In this document: positions 23,965 to 33,981 of the stretch, piece by piece
How positions within the stretch are numbered: the stretch's first letter is position 1
How the letters are laid out: the number at the start of each line of letters is the position of its first letter
Source: Bradyrhizobium jicamae
GTDB taxonomy: Bacteria; Pseudomonadota; Alphaproteobacteria; Rhizobiales; Xanthobacteraceae
Assembly (NCBI RefSeq): GCF_001440395.1
Contig: NZ_LLXZ01000113.1
Coordinates: 1-64,000, forward strand
DNA: 64,000 nucleotides
Reading direction: 5' to 3'
Position numbers and translations under genes: made by a program
Notes under the pieces: model-generated
What the model was told of the DNA's origin: nothing
Databases searched by the model: none
What the model saw: only the letters and a program-made list of their open reading frames with translations

Positions 23965-25441
23965 CGCCGATCTTTTTGGAGCGTCGGCAAGACATGCCGC
24001 GCATCGGGTGGCGTTGTGGCTGAGCAGCGATAAAAAGGGAGGTGTCGATTATTTGCGATCTGTTTTCGACACGCACTGCCTTTCGTATGTCGCCGCGGGA
24101 TGATGCTTTCCAATTGGGAGTTGTTTGGCTGCGGCGGAGGAATCGACCGTCGAAAGGCGAGATAGTGACACCTCAAGCCCGGCGCTGCTCTGACATCGAA
24201 GGTCGCATTGGGATTGACGTTGCACCAGTGCCGCGGCGCCTTTCACCTTGGGTAAACCGATGCAAGCTATCGGGCCTGAATGGCCTAAAAGCTTGCGTTC
24301 CTGGCATACATCTGACGCTAGCCGCAGGAGCCAAGCTTTAGCCGTTGTAAAGTCGCAGCCATCCGCAGCTTAAAGCGACGAGCGAGCAGGTTCAGTCAGA
24401 CCTATAGGGGGGCTGGAAGAACGTGCCCCATGGGCTACATGCTTTCAAGAGATGGGTCCTGAATTAGGGTACCCGTGCCGCCGCATCAAATGAAGGTGGC
24501 ATTGCTGTCCTTTTGGTCCACATTGCCCAATACCGGCCGCCGATGCCAAGGCTGAAATTCTTAGTAATGATGTAAGATATAATTCCTTCCGCCAGGACAC
24601 CCTCGCCACGAGGAACACAGGGGTATCGACGACGTCGCCGTAAATTGACGGACCGTAGGGATCACTAAACGAAGTCAGCCCGGAGCCCCCGCCGATGTGG
24701 CCACCGATATATCCTCCGGTCCAGCGCTACAGTGCCGGTGGGGCTTTTACTGCCGGCTCGAGATCCGCCGAGTTGACAGCCCCGCTTGTAACGACCGCAG
24801 CTGTTGCGACCCCCAAAAGAGAAGTCCAGATCGCATATCACCTCACGAACACACAACGCGCGCCATGTTGCAACGGGCCGAATGGCCGTGCCGAATGGCC
24901 GACGTTCTTGGTGCCGCTTCCACGCCATTTGTGGTGTGCAGGATCTACGCCAGCTGATGCGACGCGCCTTGGCTGCGGGTTTTTCGGGAGCGCTGTCGTC
25001 TTTGGAACAAGACCGGTGGTTGTTGAAACAAACCGCGCGTCTGATGTCGAACACAAGGCGCATGCTGCACGCCGGTACGCCCGGCCGATTAGAATAGGTG
25101 AACTCTTGTGAAGAGGTTCGTCTCTTCCTTCGGGCTCGCACAATCGTGCAATTAAACTATTGCGTTGAGCTAGCCGTGTACCACCACGCCCTTTCGCCGT
25201 AAGAACAACTGAAATCAATGTGCCTGATCGATCGCTGACCATCCTTTCGGCGACACGCGTAAAGGGCTTATTACCGAAGAAGTCGCGCAATGGCTTCCAC
25301 ATCGACCTTCGCTCATCCGCGAAAATCCTTATTTTTGGTACGTTACGTACGAAAGTGATGTACTACAGCCACATGTGACGTGTCGCGCAGAAACATACTC
25401 TTAAAACGATCTCAGGATTACCTATCTATGAAGAAACCGTA
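23965..25441. other. 1.5 kb without a supported gene
   Basis: Several overlapping frames of 65-158 codons are open on both strands but none has a ribosome site, domain or family pattern. GC-rich random sequence explains them. A perfect 13-bp palindrome at 25338 is the only clear signal. Confidence 0.4.
25338..25350. promoter_or_regulatory. perfect 13-bp palindrome, TetR-operator-like
   Basis: GTACGTTACGTAC is symmetric about a central T and sits ~90 bases before the small gene at 25442. TetR- and MerR-type operators often look like this. No regulator gene of either type is nearby. Confidence 0.4.
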
Positions 25442-25741
25442 GTGCACGCGGAGGCCAACCTTGAACCCGTTCCGAATGCGAGTCTACGGATGATCAGCGA
25501 AGATTTGGCAGCCATGCGCACCCATCGCAACCGCATCCACTACTATCGCCGTTTGCTTGAAGCCCAGCTGACTGAGCCTGAGCGCGAATATTTCGAGACA
25601 CGACTTTCTGAAGAGCGTTGTGGGTTCGAGGATCTAAAGGCCGCTATCTTTCCCCTAGTTTTCACAATGTCAGACCCCTTGCGAGGATGTGACCACGCTG
25701 CAGACGATGCTGCAGGCCATCGAGGCGCCGGTCATGGTTGA
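25442..25741 (+). CDS. small helical hypothetical protein
   Basis: A frame of 99 residues starting with GTG. Residues 20-65 form a charged helical pair (L-A-A-M-R-T-H-R-N-R-I-H-Y-Y-R-R-L-L-E, then L-T-E-P-E-R-E-Y-F-E-T-R-L-S-E-E). This pattern occurs in small uncharacterised proteins of Bradyrhizobium that pair a basic with an acidic helix. The region after residue ~68 looks unrelated, so the true protein may be shorter or the end frameshifted. Function unknown. Confidence 0.5.
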   Translation: MHAEANLEPVPNASLRMISEDLAAMRTHRNRIHYYRRLLEAQLTEPEREYFETRLSEERCGFEDLKAAIFPLVFTMSDPLRGCDHAADDAAGHRGAGHG

Positions 25742-26051
25742 CGATCGCATGGCGCCTGATCGTCCTAAAAAAGAATCGCAAGCGTCGACACGCTCTAATT
25801 GATGATCGGCACGCTAATATCGCTCGGCAGATGCAGCTGATAGCGGTGTCCTCGAAGCTCGCCGTACCGGGAATCTTCCGACGAACATAGCGAAGTTCTT
25901 GACCCTTGCACGTAGTCACGAGGTTTCCAACCTTCGGTCGTGATGATCTTCGATCATGCTTCGGTAGATGCCGAATGACACGCGAAAGATTATGAGTTGG
26001 GGCAAGGAAGATCGGGCGACCCGCCTAAGTGACCTCTATGATACGAATTGA

Positions 26052-26459
26052 TCACCGGGAGCGCTTCGGCAGTTTCGAGAGTTTCTTAGGATCGAACTTT
26101 GACATCGGCCCGCTCGGCTCCGCCGCAGGCGGGTGTTGTTCGCTGAAAATAAGCGTTCCCTCAAAGAGCACTCCTGGAAACTGCTTCGCTGTCCCAACAC
26201 AGGTGGCAATTCTCCCGGCGCACTTTCCCACGAGATTCAGCTCTAGTTCTTGATCGTTGCCGAAGACCGTTGGCTGCCCGTCAGTGTGCCGTCTTGTCGT
26301 GACGGTCGCGGTAAATCGATCTCCATCGATTTCGCAATGGCCGCTGTAGGCCATGACACTATCACGTCCCCAGATTTTGCCGTCTGCCACGTGGGCGATG
26401 CCGGTATCTTGGCCGAGCGGGGTCCTGAACCATGCCGCATAAGTGCCGTCTTTAAGCAA
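26052..26459 (-). CDS. GrlR-family regulatory-like protein
   Basis: A 135-residue protein of the GrlR-like beta-barrel family. Near the start is L-K-D-G-T-Y-A-A-W-F-R-T-P-L-G, then G-K-I-W-G-R-D-S-V-M-A-Y-S-G and I-D-G-D-R-F-T-A-T-V-T-T-R-R-H, which is the family core, and P-G-V-L-F-E-G-T-L-I. In enteropathogens GrlR holds back a type III secretion activator; rhizobial members are uncharacterised. The start is put at a TTG (26459) after GAGGAGAG, because residues encoded further up do not fit the family. The basic tail (K-F-D-P-K-K-L-S-K-L-P-K-R-S-R) is unusual. No partner GrlA gene is present. Confidence 0.62.
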   Translation of the reverse strand: MLKDGTYAAWFRTPLGQDTGIAHVADGKIWGRDSVMAYSGHCEIDGDRFTATVTTRRHTDGQPTVFGNDQELELNLVGKCAGRIATCVGTAKQFPGVLFEGTLIFSEQHPPAAEPSGPMSKFDPKKLSKLPKRSR

Positions 26460-26849
26460 TGGGGAACCCTCTCCTCGGTGTTCACAAGGCCAGATGATCG
26501 GCACGGTTAGCGCTAAGACTTCGTTAATCCCGCGTCCGTACGAGCCCGGTGCAGGCTCATCAGTACGGATCAACGAAGATAAGAACCGACGTCTATCAGA
26601 AGAACGACGCTTGCGATGACGAGCGCAGAGAAACACGTTCCCGGATCATGCGGCGCGAAAGCCCGGCTGCCAGTTAAGACAGCCGGGGAAAGAAAATATA
26701 CATTTTGATGAAATGCCGTCGTCATACGGCGATATAAGCAGGAACACTATCCGGGCGAATACGGCCCCGAAAGGCAAGCGTTTGCATTTTGTTATTTGGC
26801 AACGCTTTGGCGCGCACGCTTTCTCGCAGTAGCGTTGGCTCCCGTACGC
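26460..26849. other. intergenic, nothing recognised
   Basis: No supported gene or repeat; leftward transcription of the GrlR-like gene probably begins here. Confidence 0.35.
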
Positions 26850-28500
26850 GCATCGTGTGCCGAAAATGGAATGCCGCGGATCTTCACCTGATCGTCGTTG
26901 CGGCCCAAACGCCGTCCGAAAAATAGCGCGCAAGATCCCCGGCCCGGTACATCCGCGCGCCGGGCTCGCCGCTGAACGGATCGGCCACAACCGCTCGGCC
27001 GTCAGCTCGGGTCGGTTCAGAGAGCCACGCGCGACCGCCGCGCCTCCAATGTAAGGCTCCCCAACGGAACGGGCTCACCATGAACGTCAAGCAGGTAAGT
27101 CCGCGTGTTTGAGAACGAACGGCCAATAGGAGGCAACTGGGGTCAGCGTGATGGGTCGGCCGCGAGACGGTCCTCCGTGACTACGCGGGTTTCTGCGGGC
27201 CCATCCTGATTTATCAAGCTCACCCTCGGGTGCACTTCTAAAAAGGACCTGAGCATTGGGGTGGTCCGCAATAGCTCACCCGCTGTATGGATCTCTCTCA
27301 AAGAGGGCAACAGCACTCCTTGCTCGCCCCATACCTCCGCAAAATGTTTCAACGCTCCGAATGGGAGGAAAAGCCGTTCTATCGCTTCAGTCCACAGAAA
27401 TTCTAGCAGTCCGGTGAAATCCGCACGGGTCGTTTCCCGCACGAGCACGAGCACGCCACCGTCATTCCAGCAACTGAATAATTCCTGGAATGAGACGTCG
27501 AAGTTCAGCGTCATGAGCTGAAGTGTGCGTCGCTTTGGCGCTCCCAACTCTGGCCGGGACCAGACCACATTCAAAAACGTGCTGTGAGACATTTCGACGC
27601 TGTTCGGCGTGCCGGTTGATCCTGAGGTGTAGATCACATAGGCGAGATGGCGCGAGGTCAGGCCGAGAGTGCGCGGATCCGGATCCGACGACGGCAGGTT
27701 TGTCCAACTCGGCCTCGTCGTGTCGAGATCGACCACCGTCACATCGACCAGCGTATCGGAGCCAAGCGCGGATCGTCCCGCAGCATCGGCCAGCAACAGC
27801 CGCGGCGCCGCATCCACAAGAACCTGTCGCAGCCGCACGGACGGATAGGCCGGATCCAGCGGCAGATACGCGCCACCCGCCTTCATGATCGCCAGCAGCC
27901 CGACCAATACCGCCGGACTGCGCTCCAAGCAGATCGCGACAGGCTGATCCGGCCTCACCCCCAGCGCGATCAGATGATACGCCAGCCGGTTCGCCCGTGC
28001 ATTGAGCTCGCCATAGCTCAGGCGCGCGTCCTCGTAGACCACTGCTACCGCGTCCGGCGCCTTGCGCGCCTGGACCTCAAACAGCTCATGGATGCACCGT
28101 TCCGAAGGATAGGCGCCGTCATCCGGTTCAGCTCCTCAGCAGATACGCGCGCTCATCGGACGATCGCGGCCCAATTCGTCGCAGGCGGCTGCGCATCGGC
28201 GACCACGGCATACAGCAACGCTTGCAAATGCTGTGTAACACGGTCGATCCTTGAGTGCGACGCGACTTGCATTCAAAGTGCAATCGAAAGCCCCCTCCAG
28301 GGCGCAAACCTCAAACATTAGCAAATCACCGAACAGGACTGCCTCAGAATTCAGGTTCGAAGCTAGGTCGTTAACTGCAGAACAGACATTCGCCTTGACT
28401 GCAATGCCAATCGGCCAGGGTCCGCACGATTGCAGCACCTCCATACGCCGCAACGTTGGGCACGGAGTGCCAAACCGCGATCGTCCTAACGGATCCATGA
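26850..28500 (-). pseudogene. non-ribosomal peptide synthetase remnant (C-A)
   Basis: Reading leftward, 28500-28150 shows fragments of a condensation-domain end (E-G-A-F-D-C-T-L-N-A-S; then I-D-R-V-T-Q-H-L-Q-A-L-L in another frame). From 28140 comes an adenylation domain: S-Y-G-E-L-N-A-R-A-N-R-L-A, K-A-G-G-A-Y-L-P-L-D-P-A-Y-P and Y-T-S-G-S-T-G-T-P-N (A3 core, with the usual Lys/Gly positions changed). Next are N-F-D-V-S-F-Q-E-L-F and, after frameshifts, A-R-M-Y-R-A-G-D-L-A-R-Y. No carrier domain follows and upstream modules are missing. The gene has several frameshifts and is inactive. Confidence 0.75.
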
Positions 28501-28718
28501 CCATGTCCTAGCAATCTGCGTGCCGCCGACGACGTTGTGCGAGCTGCTTTAAGAGAGGCAAGCACGTGCTTCGCGCGACTGAATATTTGCGCCTCATTGG
28601 CGCGTTCCGAACATAAACGTCTTCAACCAGACACGGCCGAACGTGACAAGCTAGAGCGGTCAAATGACGACGATCGCGTTCTGTCCTGAACTCAAGCGTT
28701 TGCTCGAGGGTGATTTCC

Positions 28719-29346
28719 TTATCGCGACCTCATGACCGAGGCTCCCAGCATTGCAGCACTACCGGGTATTGCGATTTCGTCGCGCGAGACTTTACTGGCC
28801 ATCCCTCCAGCCCCAGCGGGGCTGCCGGCACGAAGTACGAGGCGATGAGCGCGACGGTCGGAACCGCGGAGAACTGTATCGCTTGAAGGAAGGCAAATGA
28901 CCGTCCGCGTGAATTCGCCGGGACGAGTTCGGTCGTGTAAGAACCGATCGTCACGATTTCCGCCTCCGCACCGATGCCCGCGAGAAACCGAAAGAAGATG
29001 ATCTGGTCTGCGCTGTGCTGACACGCCAGCAATGCCGCCGCTGCCGTATACCAGAGCAGCGCGGCCGTGAAGACGAGCCGGCGCCCAAAACGATCGGCCA
29101 ATTGCCCGAATACGAGCGTACCGACAAACAGGTCGGCAAACATGGCGGCTATGAAAGCCCCAATCCTGCGAAGCCGAAGCAATTCACGGTCGATGTGGTG
29201 AATATTCCACTTTCTACGAGACCCGGTCCAATATAGGCGGTGAAGAAGACATCGTAGATCTCGAACCAGGCCCCGAGGGCGACCATCAAGACGAGTTTCC
29301 AAATCGGCCAACTCATCGGAAGACGGTCCAGGCGGACATTGATCAT
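28719..29346 (-). pseudogene. truncated, frameshifted MFS transporter
   Basis: Starts M-I-N-V-R-L-D-R-L-P and includes the first helix (V-L-M-V-A-L-G-A-W-F-E-I-Y-D-V-F-F-T-A-Y-I-G-P-G). A frameshift leads to F-A-D-L-F-V-G-T-L-V-F-G-Q-L-A-D-R-F-G-R-R (motif A of metabolite:H+ symporters) and R-F-L-A-G-I-G-A-E-A-E. The sequence stops around helix 6. It may once have imported the substrate of the CoA-transferase/lyase pair that lies upstream on the same strand. Confidence 0.7.
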
Positions 29347-29483
29347 CGCGGCCGCAACGCCACATCAGGCGAGTTCGTTACGTTGTCGGTCGACGGTACC
29401 ACACCAATTTCCGTTGCCGCTCCATGCATGCCTTGCTTCCCCCTTCACTTCGATTTCATTTTTGTCTTCCAACGTTCGCCGCA

Positions 29484-30686
29484 CTACAGGGTCGCGACGA
29501 TGATCTGCTCCCGTGTCAGCCTCTCGATTTGGTCACGGTCGAACCCGGCCTCAGCCAGAATCTCGTCCGTATGCTCGCCAAGCCGTGGCGGTTGACGGGT
29601 CAGCCCCGGCCGCTCCCGTTCCGCCCCAAATTCGAGAGGGATAGCTGGAAGCCTTGTCATCTCGGTTGCGCCTTCCGGGGTTCGGATCGCAATGTCGATC
29701 AGCCCGCCATGGCTAGCCAGATGCGGATCGTTGAACAGATCCGTCGGTTTGCCGACGGGCGCCCATGAGACCGCGGCGCGTTCGCAGCGCTCGGCGATCA
29801 CCGCCTTCGAAAGCGGCGCGAGCGCCTCCTGCACGGCGGGGATCAGCCAGCTTCGATGGCTCGTTCGCATGACGTTGGTCGCAAGGTCCGGATTGTCGCC
29901 GAGAGCGGCGAGTCCGAACTCCACCGTGAACCGGCTCCATTGCTTGTCGCTGGTCACCCCAATAAAAATCTGGTCGTCGCTCGTGTTGAACACATCGTAG
30001 ATCGCCCAGGCATGGCGGCGCTCCGGCATGGGCTTTGGCGAATGTCCGCTAGCGACCGCGCCCGCCATATGGGTGACCATGAAGAATGCCGCACTCTCGA
30101 ACAACCCACTGCTGATCCGCTGGCCTCGCCCGGTCGTGTCGCGCTCGCGAAGCGCCGCGAGCGCGGCCGTGACGCCGAAGATGGCGCCCGTGATATCGTT
30201 GACGGACGCGCCCGCACGCAACGGCCGTCCCGCCGGGCCCGTCATGTAGGCGAGCCCCGCCTGAAACTGCACGACCTCGTCCAGCGCAGGCCGATGTTCG
30301 TAGGGGCCGGCGAGAAAGCCCTTAAGCGCCAGATAGATCAGGCGTGGATTGATCGCTTCCAGGTCAGCATAGCCGCATCCCAACCGCTCCATCGTGCCGG
30401 GCGCGTAGTTCTCGATGAGAATATCGGCATTCTTCACCAATCGATGGGCAATCGCTCTCCCATCGGGATCCTTCAGCTTGATCGCAACGCTGCGCTTATT
30501 GCGGTTGAATCCGGCAAAGAAACCTGCACCAAAGCCCGGTAGGCGGCGGGTGTGATCGCCGTCGGGCGCGGGCTCGACCTTGACCACGTCGGCCCCGAGA
30601 TCGGCCAGGATCAAACCGGCGCAAGGGCCCATGATGGTGTGGCTAAACTCTAGAACCTTCAGCCCTCTAAGCGGTTTAGTCGACAC
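29484..30686 (-). CDS. CaiB/BaiF family (class III) CoA-transferase
   Basis: A 400-residue family III CoA-transferase that moves CoA between carboxylic acids. Seen are the N-terminal L-E-F-S-H-T-I-M-G-P-C-A-G, L-G-A-D-V-V-K-V-E-P near 31-40, and N-R-N-K-R-S-V-A-I-K-L. The region holding the catalytic Asp follows (H-R-P-A-L-D-E-V-V-Q, with Asp as the likely nucleophile). The GTG at 30686 is chosen: AAGGAA lies 8 bases upstream and the length becomes standard, while an upstream ATG would add 13 residues. It overlaps the lyase stop by 11 bases, so the two are translationally coupled. Together they suggest use of a 3-hydroxy-dicarboxylic or branched acid (activation, then cleavage). Confidence 0.88.
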   Translation of the reverse strand: MSTKPLRGLKVLEFSHTIMGPCAGLILADLGADVVKVEPAPDGDHTRRLPGFGAGFFAGFNRNKRSVAIKLKDPDGRAIAHRLVKNADILIENYAPGTMERLGCGYADLEAINPRLIYLALKGFLAGPYEHRPALDEVVQFQAGLAYMTGPAGRPLRAGASVNDITGAIFGVTAALAALRERDTTGRGQRISSGLFESAAFFMVTHMAGAVASGHSPKPMPERRHAWAIYDVFNTSDDQIFIGVTSDKQWSRFTVEFGLAALGDNPDLATNVMRTSHRSWLIPAVQEALAPLSKAVIAERCERAAVSWAPVGKPTDLFNDPHLASHGGLIDIAIRTPEGATEMTRLPAIPLEFGAERERPGLTRQPPRLGEHTDEILAEAGFDRDQIERLTREQIIVATL

Positions 30687-31644
30687 CTGACACTTTCCTT
30701 CGAACTGAGTTGAGGCTTCCGGCATGGAGTAGCTCGCTCGGCAGTTGGTGGCCGACGATCTCTTCCGCCATTCGTCCGACTTCGATCAGCGCATTCAGGT
30801 CGACGCCGGTGCGGATCCCCATCTCCTCGCAAAGTAGCACCAACTCCTCCGTGCAGATGTTGCCCGCGGCGCCCTTGTGCCCGGCGAACGGACAGCCGCC
30901 GAGGCCGCCAACCGTCGAGTCGAACCGCGTCACTCCCATGCGCAGGCCTGCCAGCGCGTTGGCAACCGCCAGTCCGCGGGTGTCATGCAGGTGCAGCGTA
31001 ATCCGCTGATACGGCCACTTGCTGCGCACCTCGCCAAGGAGCCGCTCGACTCGCTGCGGCGCCGCCCAACCCATCGTGTCCGACAAGGAAATGCTTTCGA
31101 TCGAGACACCGCATTCCTCCGCGATGTCGAAACCGTCCTGAAGCGTGGTTATAACTTGCGCTGGTGTGACGTCGCCCTGGAAGTTGCAGCCGAACGCGGC
31201 CATGACTCCGATCCGCCGAACGGGAACGCTTTTCGCCAGATGAAGGCGGGTTTGCTTGCGCATCGCTTCCAGGTTTTGCGCGTGGCTGCGATGCAGGTTC
31301 TTTCGGGTGAACGCATCGGACGCGGACAGCGCAATCGAGCCGGAGAGCGTCAGTTTGTCTGAATGCGCGAGCGCCCGATCTAACCCCTTGTCGTTGAACC
31401 AGAGCCCGACATAGTCGACACCGGGCGCAGGCCGAAAGCCTGCTGCAACATCATCTGCATCCGCCCATCCGGGCACCAGGCGCGGATTGACGAACGAACA
31501 AACCTGGATATGTCGAAGCCCGGTTTGCGCTAAGGCCTCGATTAGGCGAATCTTGTCCGCGGAGACAATCGGTCCCAGCTCGATCTGAAAGCCCTCGCGT
31601 GGCCCCTCCTCTTGGATCTCCACTTCGTTCGGCAGGTCTCCCAT
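30676..31644 (-). CDS. hydroxymethylglutaryl-CoA lyase-family protein
   Basis: A 322-residue TIM-barrel lyase of the HMG-CoA lyase family, which cleaves 3-hydroxy-3-methylglutaryl-CoA or related 3-hydroxyacyl-CoAs with a divalent metal. The N-terminal active-site loop E-E-G-P-R-E-G-F-Q (Arg in place) lies at about 12-20. H-L-H-D-T-R-G provides metal-binding His residues near 215-221, and the signature G-L-G-G-C-P-F-A (catalytic Cys) is near 249-256. Pairing with a CoA-transferase in one operon fits a catabolic route such as citramalyl-CoA or HMG-CoA breakdown. A decayed LysR gene is divergent from it, as expected for its regulator. Confidence 0.87.
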   Translation of the reverse strand: MGDLPNEVEIQEEGPREGFQIELGPIVSADKIRLIEALAQTGLRHIQVCSFVNPRLVPGWADADDVAAGFRPAPGVDYVGLWFNDKGLDRALAHSDKLTLSGSIALSASDAFTRKNLHRSHAQNLEAMRKQTRLHLAKSVPVRRIGVMAAFGCNFQGDVTPAQVITTLQDGFDIAEECGVSIESISLSDTMGWAAPQRVERLLGEVRSKWPYQRITLHLHDTRGLAVANALAGLRMGVTRFDSTVGGLGGCPFAGHKGAAGNICTEELVLLCEEMGIRTGVDLNALIEVGRMAEEIVGHQLPSELLHAGSLNSVRRKVSGVD

Positions 31645-31785
31645 TCGTCCTCCACTTGCCTAGGCCCACGGCAAGCGCGAGCCGCACCCCTCCTGGCTGT
31701 GCTTCCTGGTAAGAATGGAGATGCGGTTGTCATTCGTCCAATATTCATTTTGACGCGTGTAGGTAGTTGATTTCCAAATAACAGG

Positions 31786-32386
31786 ATGGACATCCGGCAG
31801 CTTCGCTATTTCATCGCAGTAGCTGAGGAATTGAATTTCAGCAGGGCTGCACGCCGTCTCAATCTGAGCCAGCCGCCGCTCAGTGTGTAGATCAAGGCCC
31901 TGGAGCATTAGGTCGGCGCGCCGCTCTTTCTGCGTCAGCGCCGCGGCGTCGAGTTGGCCCAGACCGGGCAGATCCTGCTTGAACAGGCGCGCGAGGCTCT
32001 TGCGCAACTGAATCACGCGTGGGAACCGCGCAGCGGGCAGCGCGCGGAGAAGCCGGTCTGCTGCACATCAGCTACACCGGGTCGGCTCCGATCCATATAT
32101 TGTTTCGAAAATCCTTCGCCGCTCTTCGCAAGCGCATCCAGAGATACGCCTGGAGCTGCTTCACGCCCCCACCAGCGAACAGGCCGAGATGCTGATGGAC
32201 GGCGGCTCGATCTCGGTTTTTTGACCGTCTCCGGTGTTTCCTCTCCCGAAGACGGTGCCCCTTCGTCGTCTCTGGCCCGACCCGCTGGAGCTGCTCGCAC
32301 CGCAGGGGCATCCTCTGCTGCGCAAGCGCGGGGCCATTGCGGTGGCTACACAACCGTTCATCTTCTTCGCAAAAGCCAGCCGGCGC
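31786..32386 (+). pseudogene. decayed LysR-type regulator
   Basis: The start [25 protein letters not shown] and S-Q-P-P-L-S-V is a clear LysR helix-turn-helix, followed by in-frame stop codons where the rest of the recognition helix should be (V-stop-I-K-A-L-E-H-stop). Later pieces in other frames include G-L-L-H-I-S-Y-T-G-S-A-P and L-E-L-L-H-A-P-T-S-E-Q-A. The 3' end is cut where a copy of the LLM gene start begins. Divergent from the lyase/CoA-transferase operon. Confidence 0.8.
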
Positions 32387-32504
32387 GAAACCCGAGACGA
32401 TCGGCGAGTTCGATCTGCTCCAGCGCATCGCTGAACAATTTTTGCTCGCTACCGTCTTCCCAAGGCCGCGGCAACTGGTGTTCATAGAACAGTCCGAGCT
32501 TCAT
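32387..32504 (-). pseudogene. duplicated 5' end of the LLM oxidoreductase gene
   Basis: On the minus strand the first 39 codons of the LLM gene at 47229-48542 are repeated almost exactly (M-K-L-G-L-F-Y-E-H-Q-L-P-R-P-W-E-D-G-S and on to A-D-R-L-G-F). About 70 bases of its upstream region are also repeated. The rest is missing: the left junction is with the LysR relic. It marks a recombination event between two parts of the island 16 kb apart. Confidence 0.85.
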
Positions 32505-32993
32505 CCTTTTACTATGGGGTCCCTACGTCCGCACATGGCCTCGTTCTTGCACTCGCAATGTACGGGCGACCTATGGCCTCGCCAACCTCTACGACAATGG
32601 CGGTGGCGGGTTGTTGTTTACGTTCAACCACGATGGTGGCGGCACAAGCTTAACAACGGTATCCCTCTTCTCCGGCGTTTTCGGATTGCAGACATTTTGT
32701 TCAACGAAACTGACCTGACCAGCGTGGTCTTCACGCCGCTCACGACCGAAGACACATATATCCAATTTGAAAAACGCATACTAGCTCGCAAGGCTTTTGA
32801 TCATGAGCGATCGCCGGCCAGCAAACCGAAACTCGCCGGGAGACGCCGGTCCAAGTACGAAATGCCCGCGAAAAGCTCTTCTCAGTGCGGGATCCGACGA
32901 GCCTGGCGACGCGCCGCCACGATCAAACGGGAACCCGTGCAAATCCCTACGGAGGCTGATATATCATCGAGCAGCTCGCCCGCATGGAGGAGT
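32505..32993. other. duplicated upstream region and degenerate sequence
   Basis: 32505 to ~32575 matches the upstream region of the intact LLM gene. Further right a short reading (Y-G-L-A-N-L-Y-D-N-G-G-G-G, then F-T-F-N-H-D-G-G-G-T) recalls glycine-rich repeat proteins, but too little is left to name. The nod box follows. Confidence 0.4.
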
Positions 32994-33042
32994 CATCCAT
33001 CCTGTGGATGTGTTCTATCAAAACAATCGATTGTACCAATTA
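32994..33042 (+). promoter_or_regulatory. nod box 1 (NodD-binding site)
   Basis: The right half reads ATCAAAACAATCGATTGTAC then CAATTA, against the consensus ATCNAAACAATCRATTTTAC then CAATCY. The left half has ATCCATCCTGTGGATG, the expected first ATC-N9-GAT element. One core mismatch (G for T). It points right, towards nodM ~940 bases away. Confidence 0.85.
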
Positions 33043-33340
33043 TAGAAAATGGCGGATATCGAAGCGTCGGTCGGGATAAAATTGAGCCCATATCAGGATG
33101 ATTACCAATCTTTGCGCTGGCTCCGTACACAATTCTCGCGTGCGCGCGGAGTATCGGCTGAGGCGCATGTCCACTGCGGCCACGTTCTTAAATAGCCTGC
33201 TTAAGCTGCATCGCGCCGGTCCGACGCGACAATTGTCGCGCAGATCGCGTGGACGCCGACGCCCGGGTGAACGTTCGTATAGCGTTCCCAACCTTTTCTG
33301 TATCGGCCGCTTACCTCCAAGCAATTGAACCAATCCTCTT
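33043..33340 (+). repeat. nod-box leader, copy A
   Basis: The ~300 bases after nod box 1 align with those after nod box 2 (43850-44149, minus strand) at roughly 70 percent. Shared blocks are CATATC-GGATG-TTGCCAA-like, AATTCTCGCGTG and GAGTATCGGCTGAGGCG. A short ATG frame of 48 codons (33050) is present but not conserved as protein in copy B. Confidence 0.6.
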
Positions 33341-33981
33341 CTTAGCTTGCGTAGAATGCCGATTGCGAGTGCCAAATACCTTTACAGCGCGGCCAAATGG
33401 ATGGTGCGTCCATCGCAATCAAATCGTGCCGAAGATGCAGGGACAATTCTTACGTCGATAGCGACCTCCTTGGAAAGACTAGCTGGCTGACGATCATGAA
33501 GTTCTATCGCAGGACACCACGCGCTCGTTCGACCGACATCGAGTGTCGTCGATCCCTTGGGTCGGGCTACTTGCGAGATAGGTCCACGCAGCAGCCCTAC
33601 TGCGACTATGATTGCTATCTTCATTACCGTGCGAGGAGTCTGTTTGTGCCATGGCTCGCTGTCACAGAGGTCGACCATGGGCTCGCGCCTGACTGTTCGG
33701 CTCATCTCGAAACCGTCGCTTCGTTTGCTGCCGCTTCCTGCTGGTATTCGATCGTGCTCGCCCAAGTCGCGCTGCGGCTGGGCGAACTGATGACGGCTGA
33801 AACCTTTAAGACCTAGCTCACGCGTGTGCATGCGGCGAGACCAATTGCCCCGTCAGCGACGCAAAGAGTCACCCGACCCGACGTTTCACCGCAATAGGCT
33901 ATTGAGTATCTTCAGATCAGTGAAGAGAGTCCCTGCGGTCTTAAAGATGAGTATCCTTTAACCTAGAGTGAATTGATTGGT
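33341..33981. other. region between nod leader and nodM
   Basis: No supported gene. If nod box 1 drives nodM, this is an unusually long transcribed leader; otherwise it contains the separate nodM promoter, which I could not identify. Confidence 0.4.

Noticed and set aside
24665..25141. 158-codon minus-strand frame
   Set aside because: Three overlapping frames are equally open here, none with protein-like composition or family.
32337..33101. 254-codon frame running through the LLM fragment and nod box 1
   Set aside because: It crosses a duplicated fragment in antisense and a regulatory site; clearly accidental.
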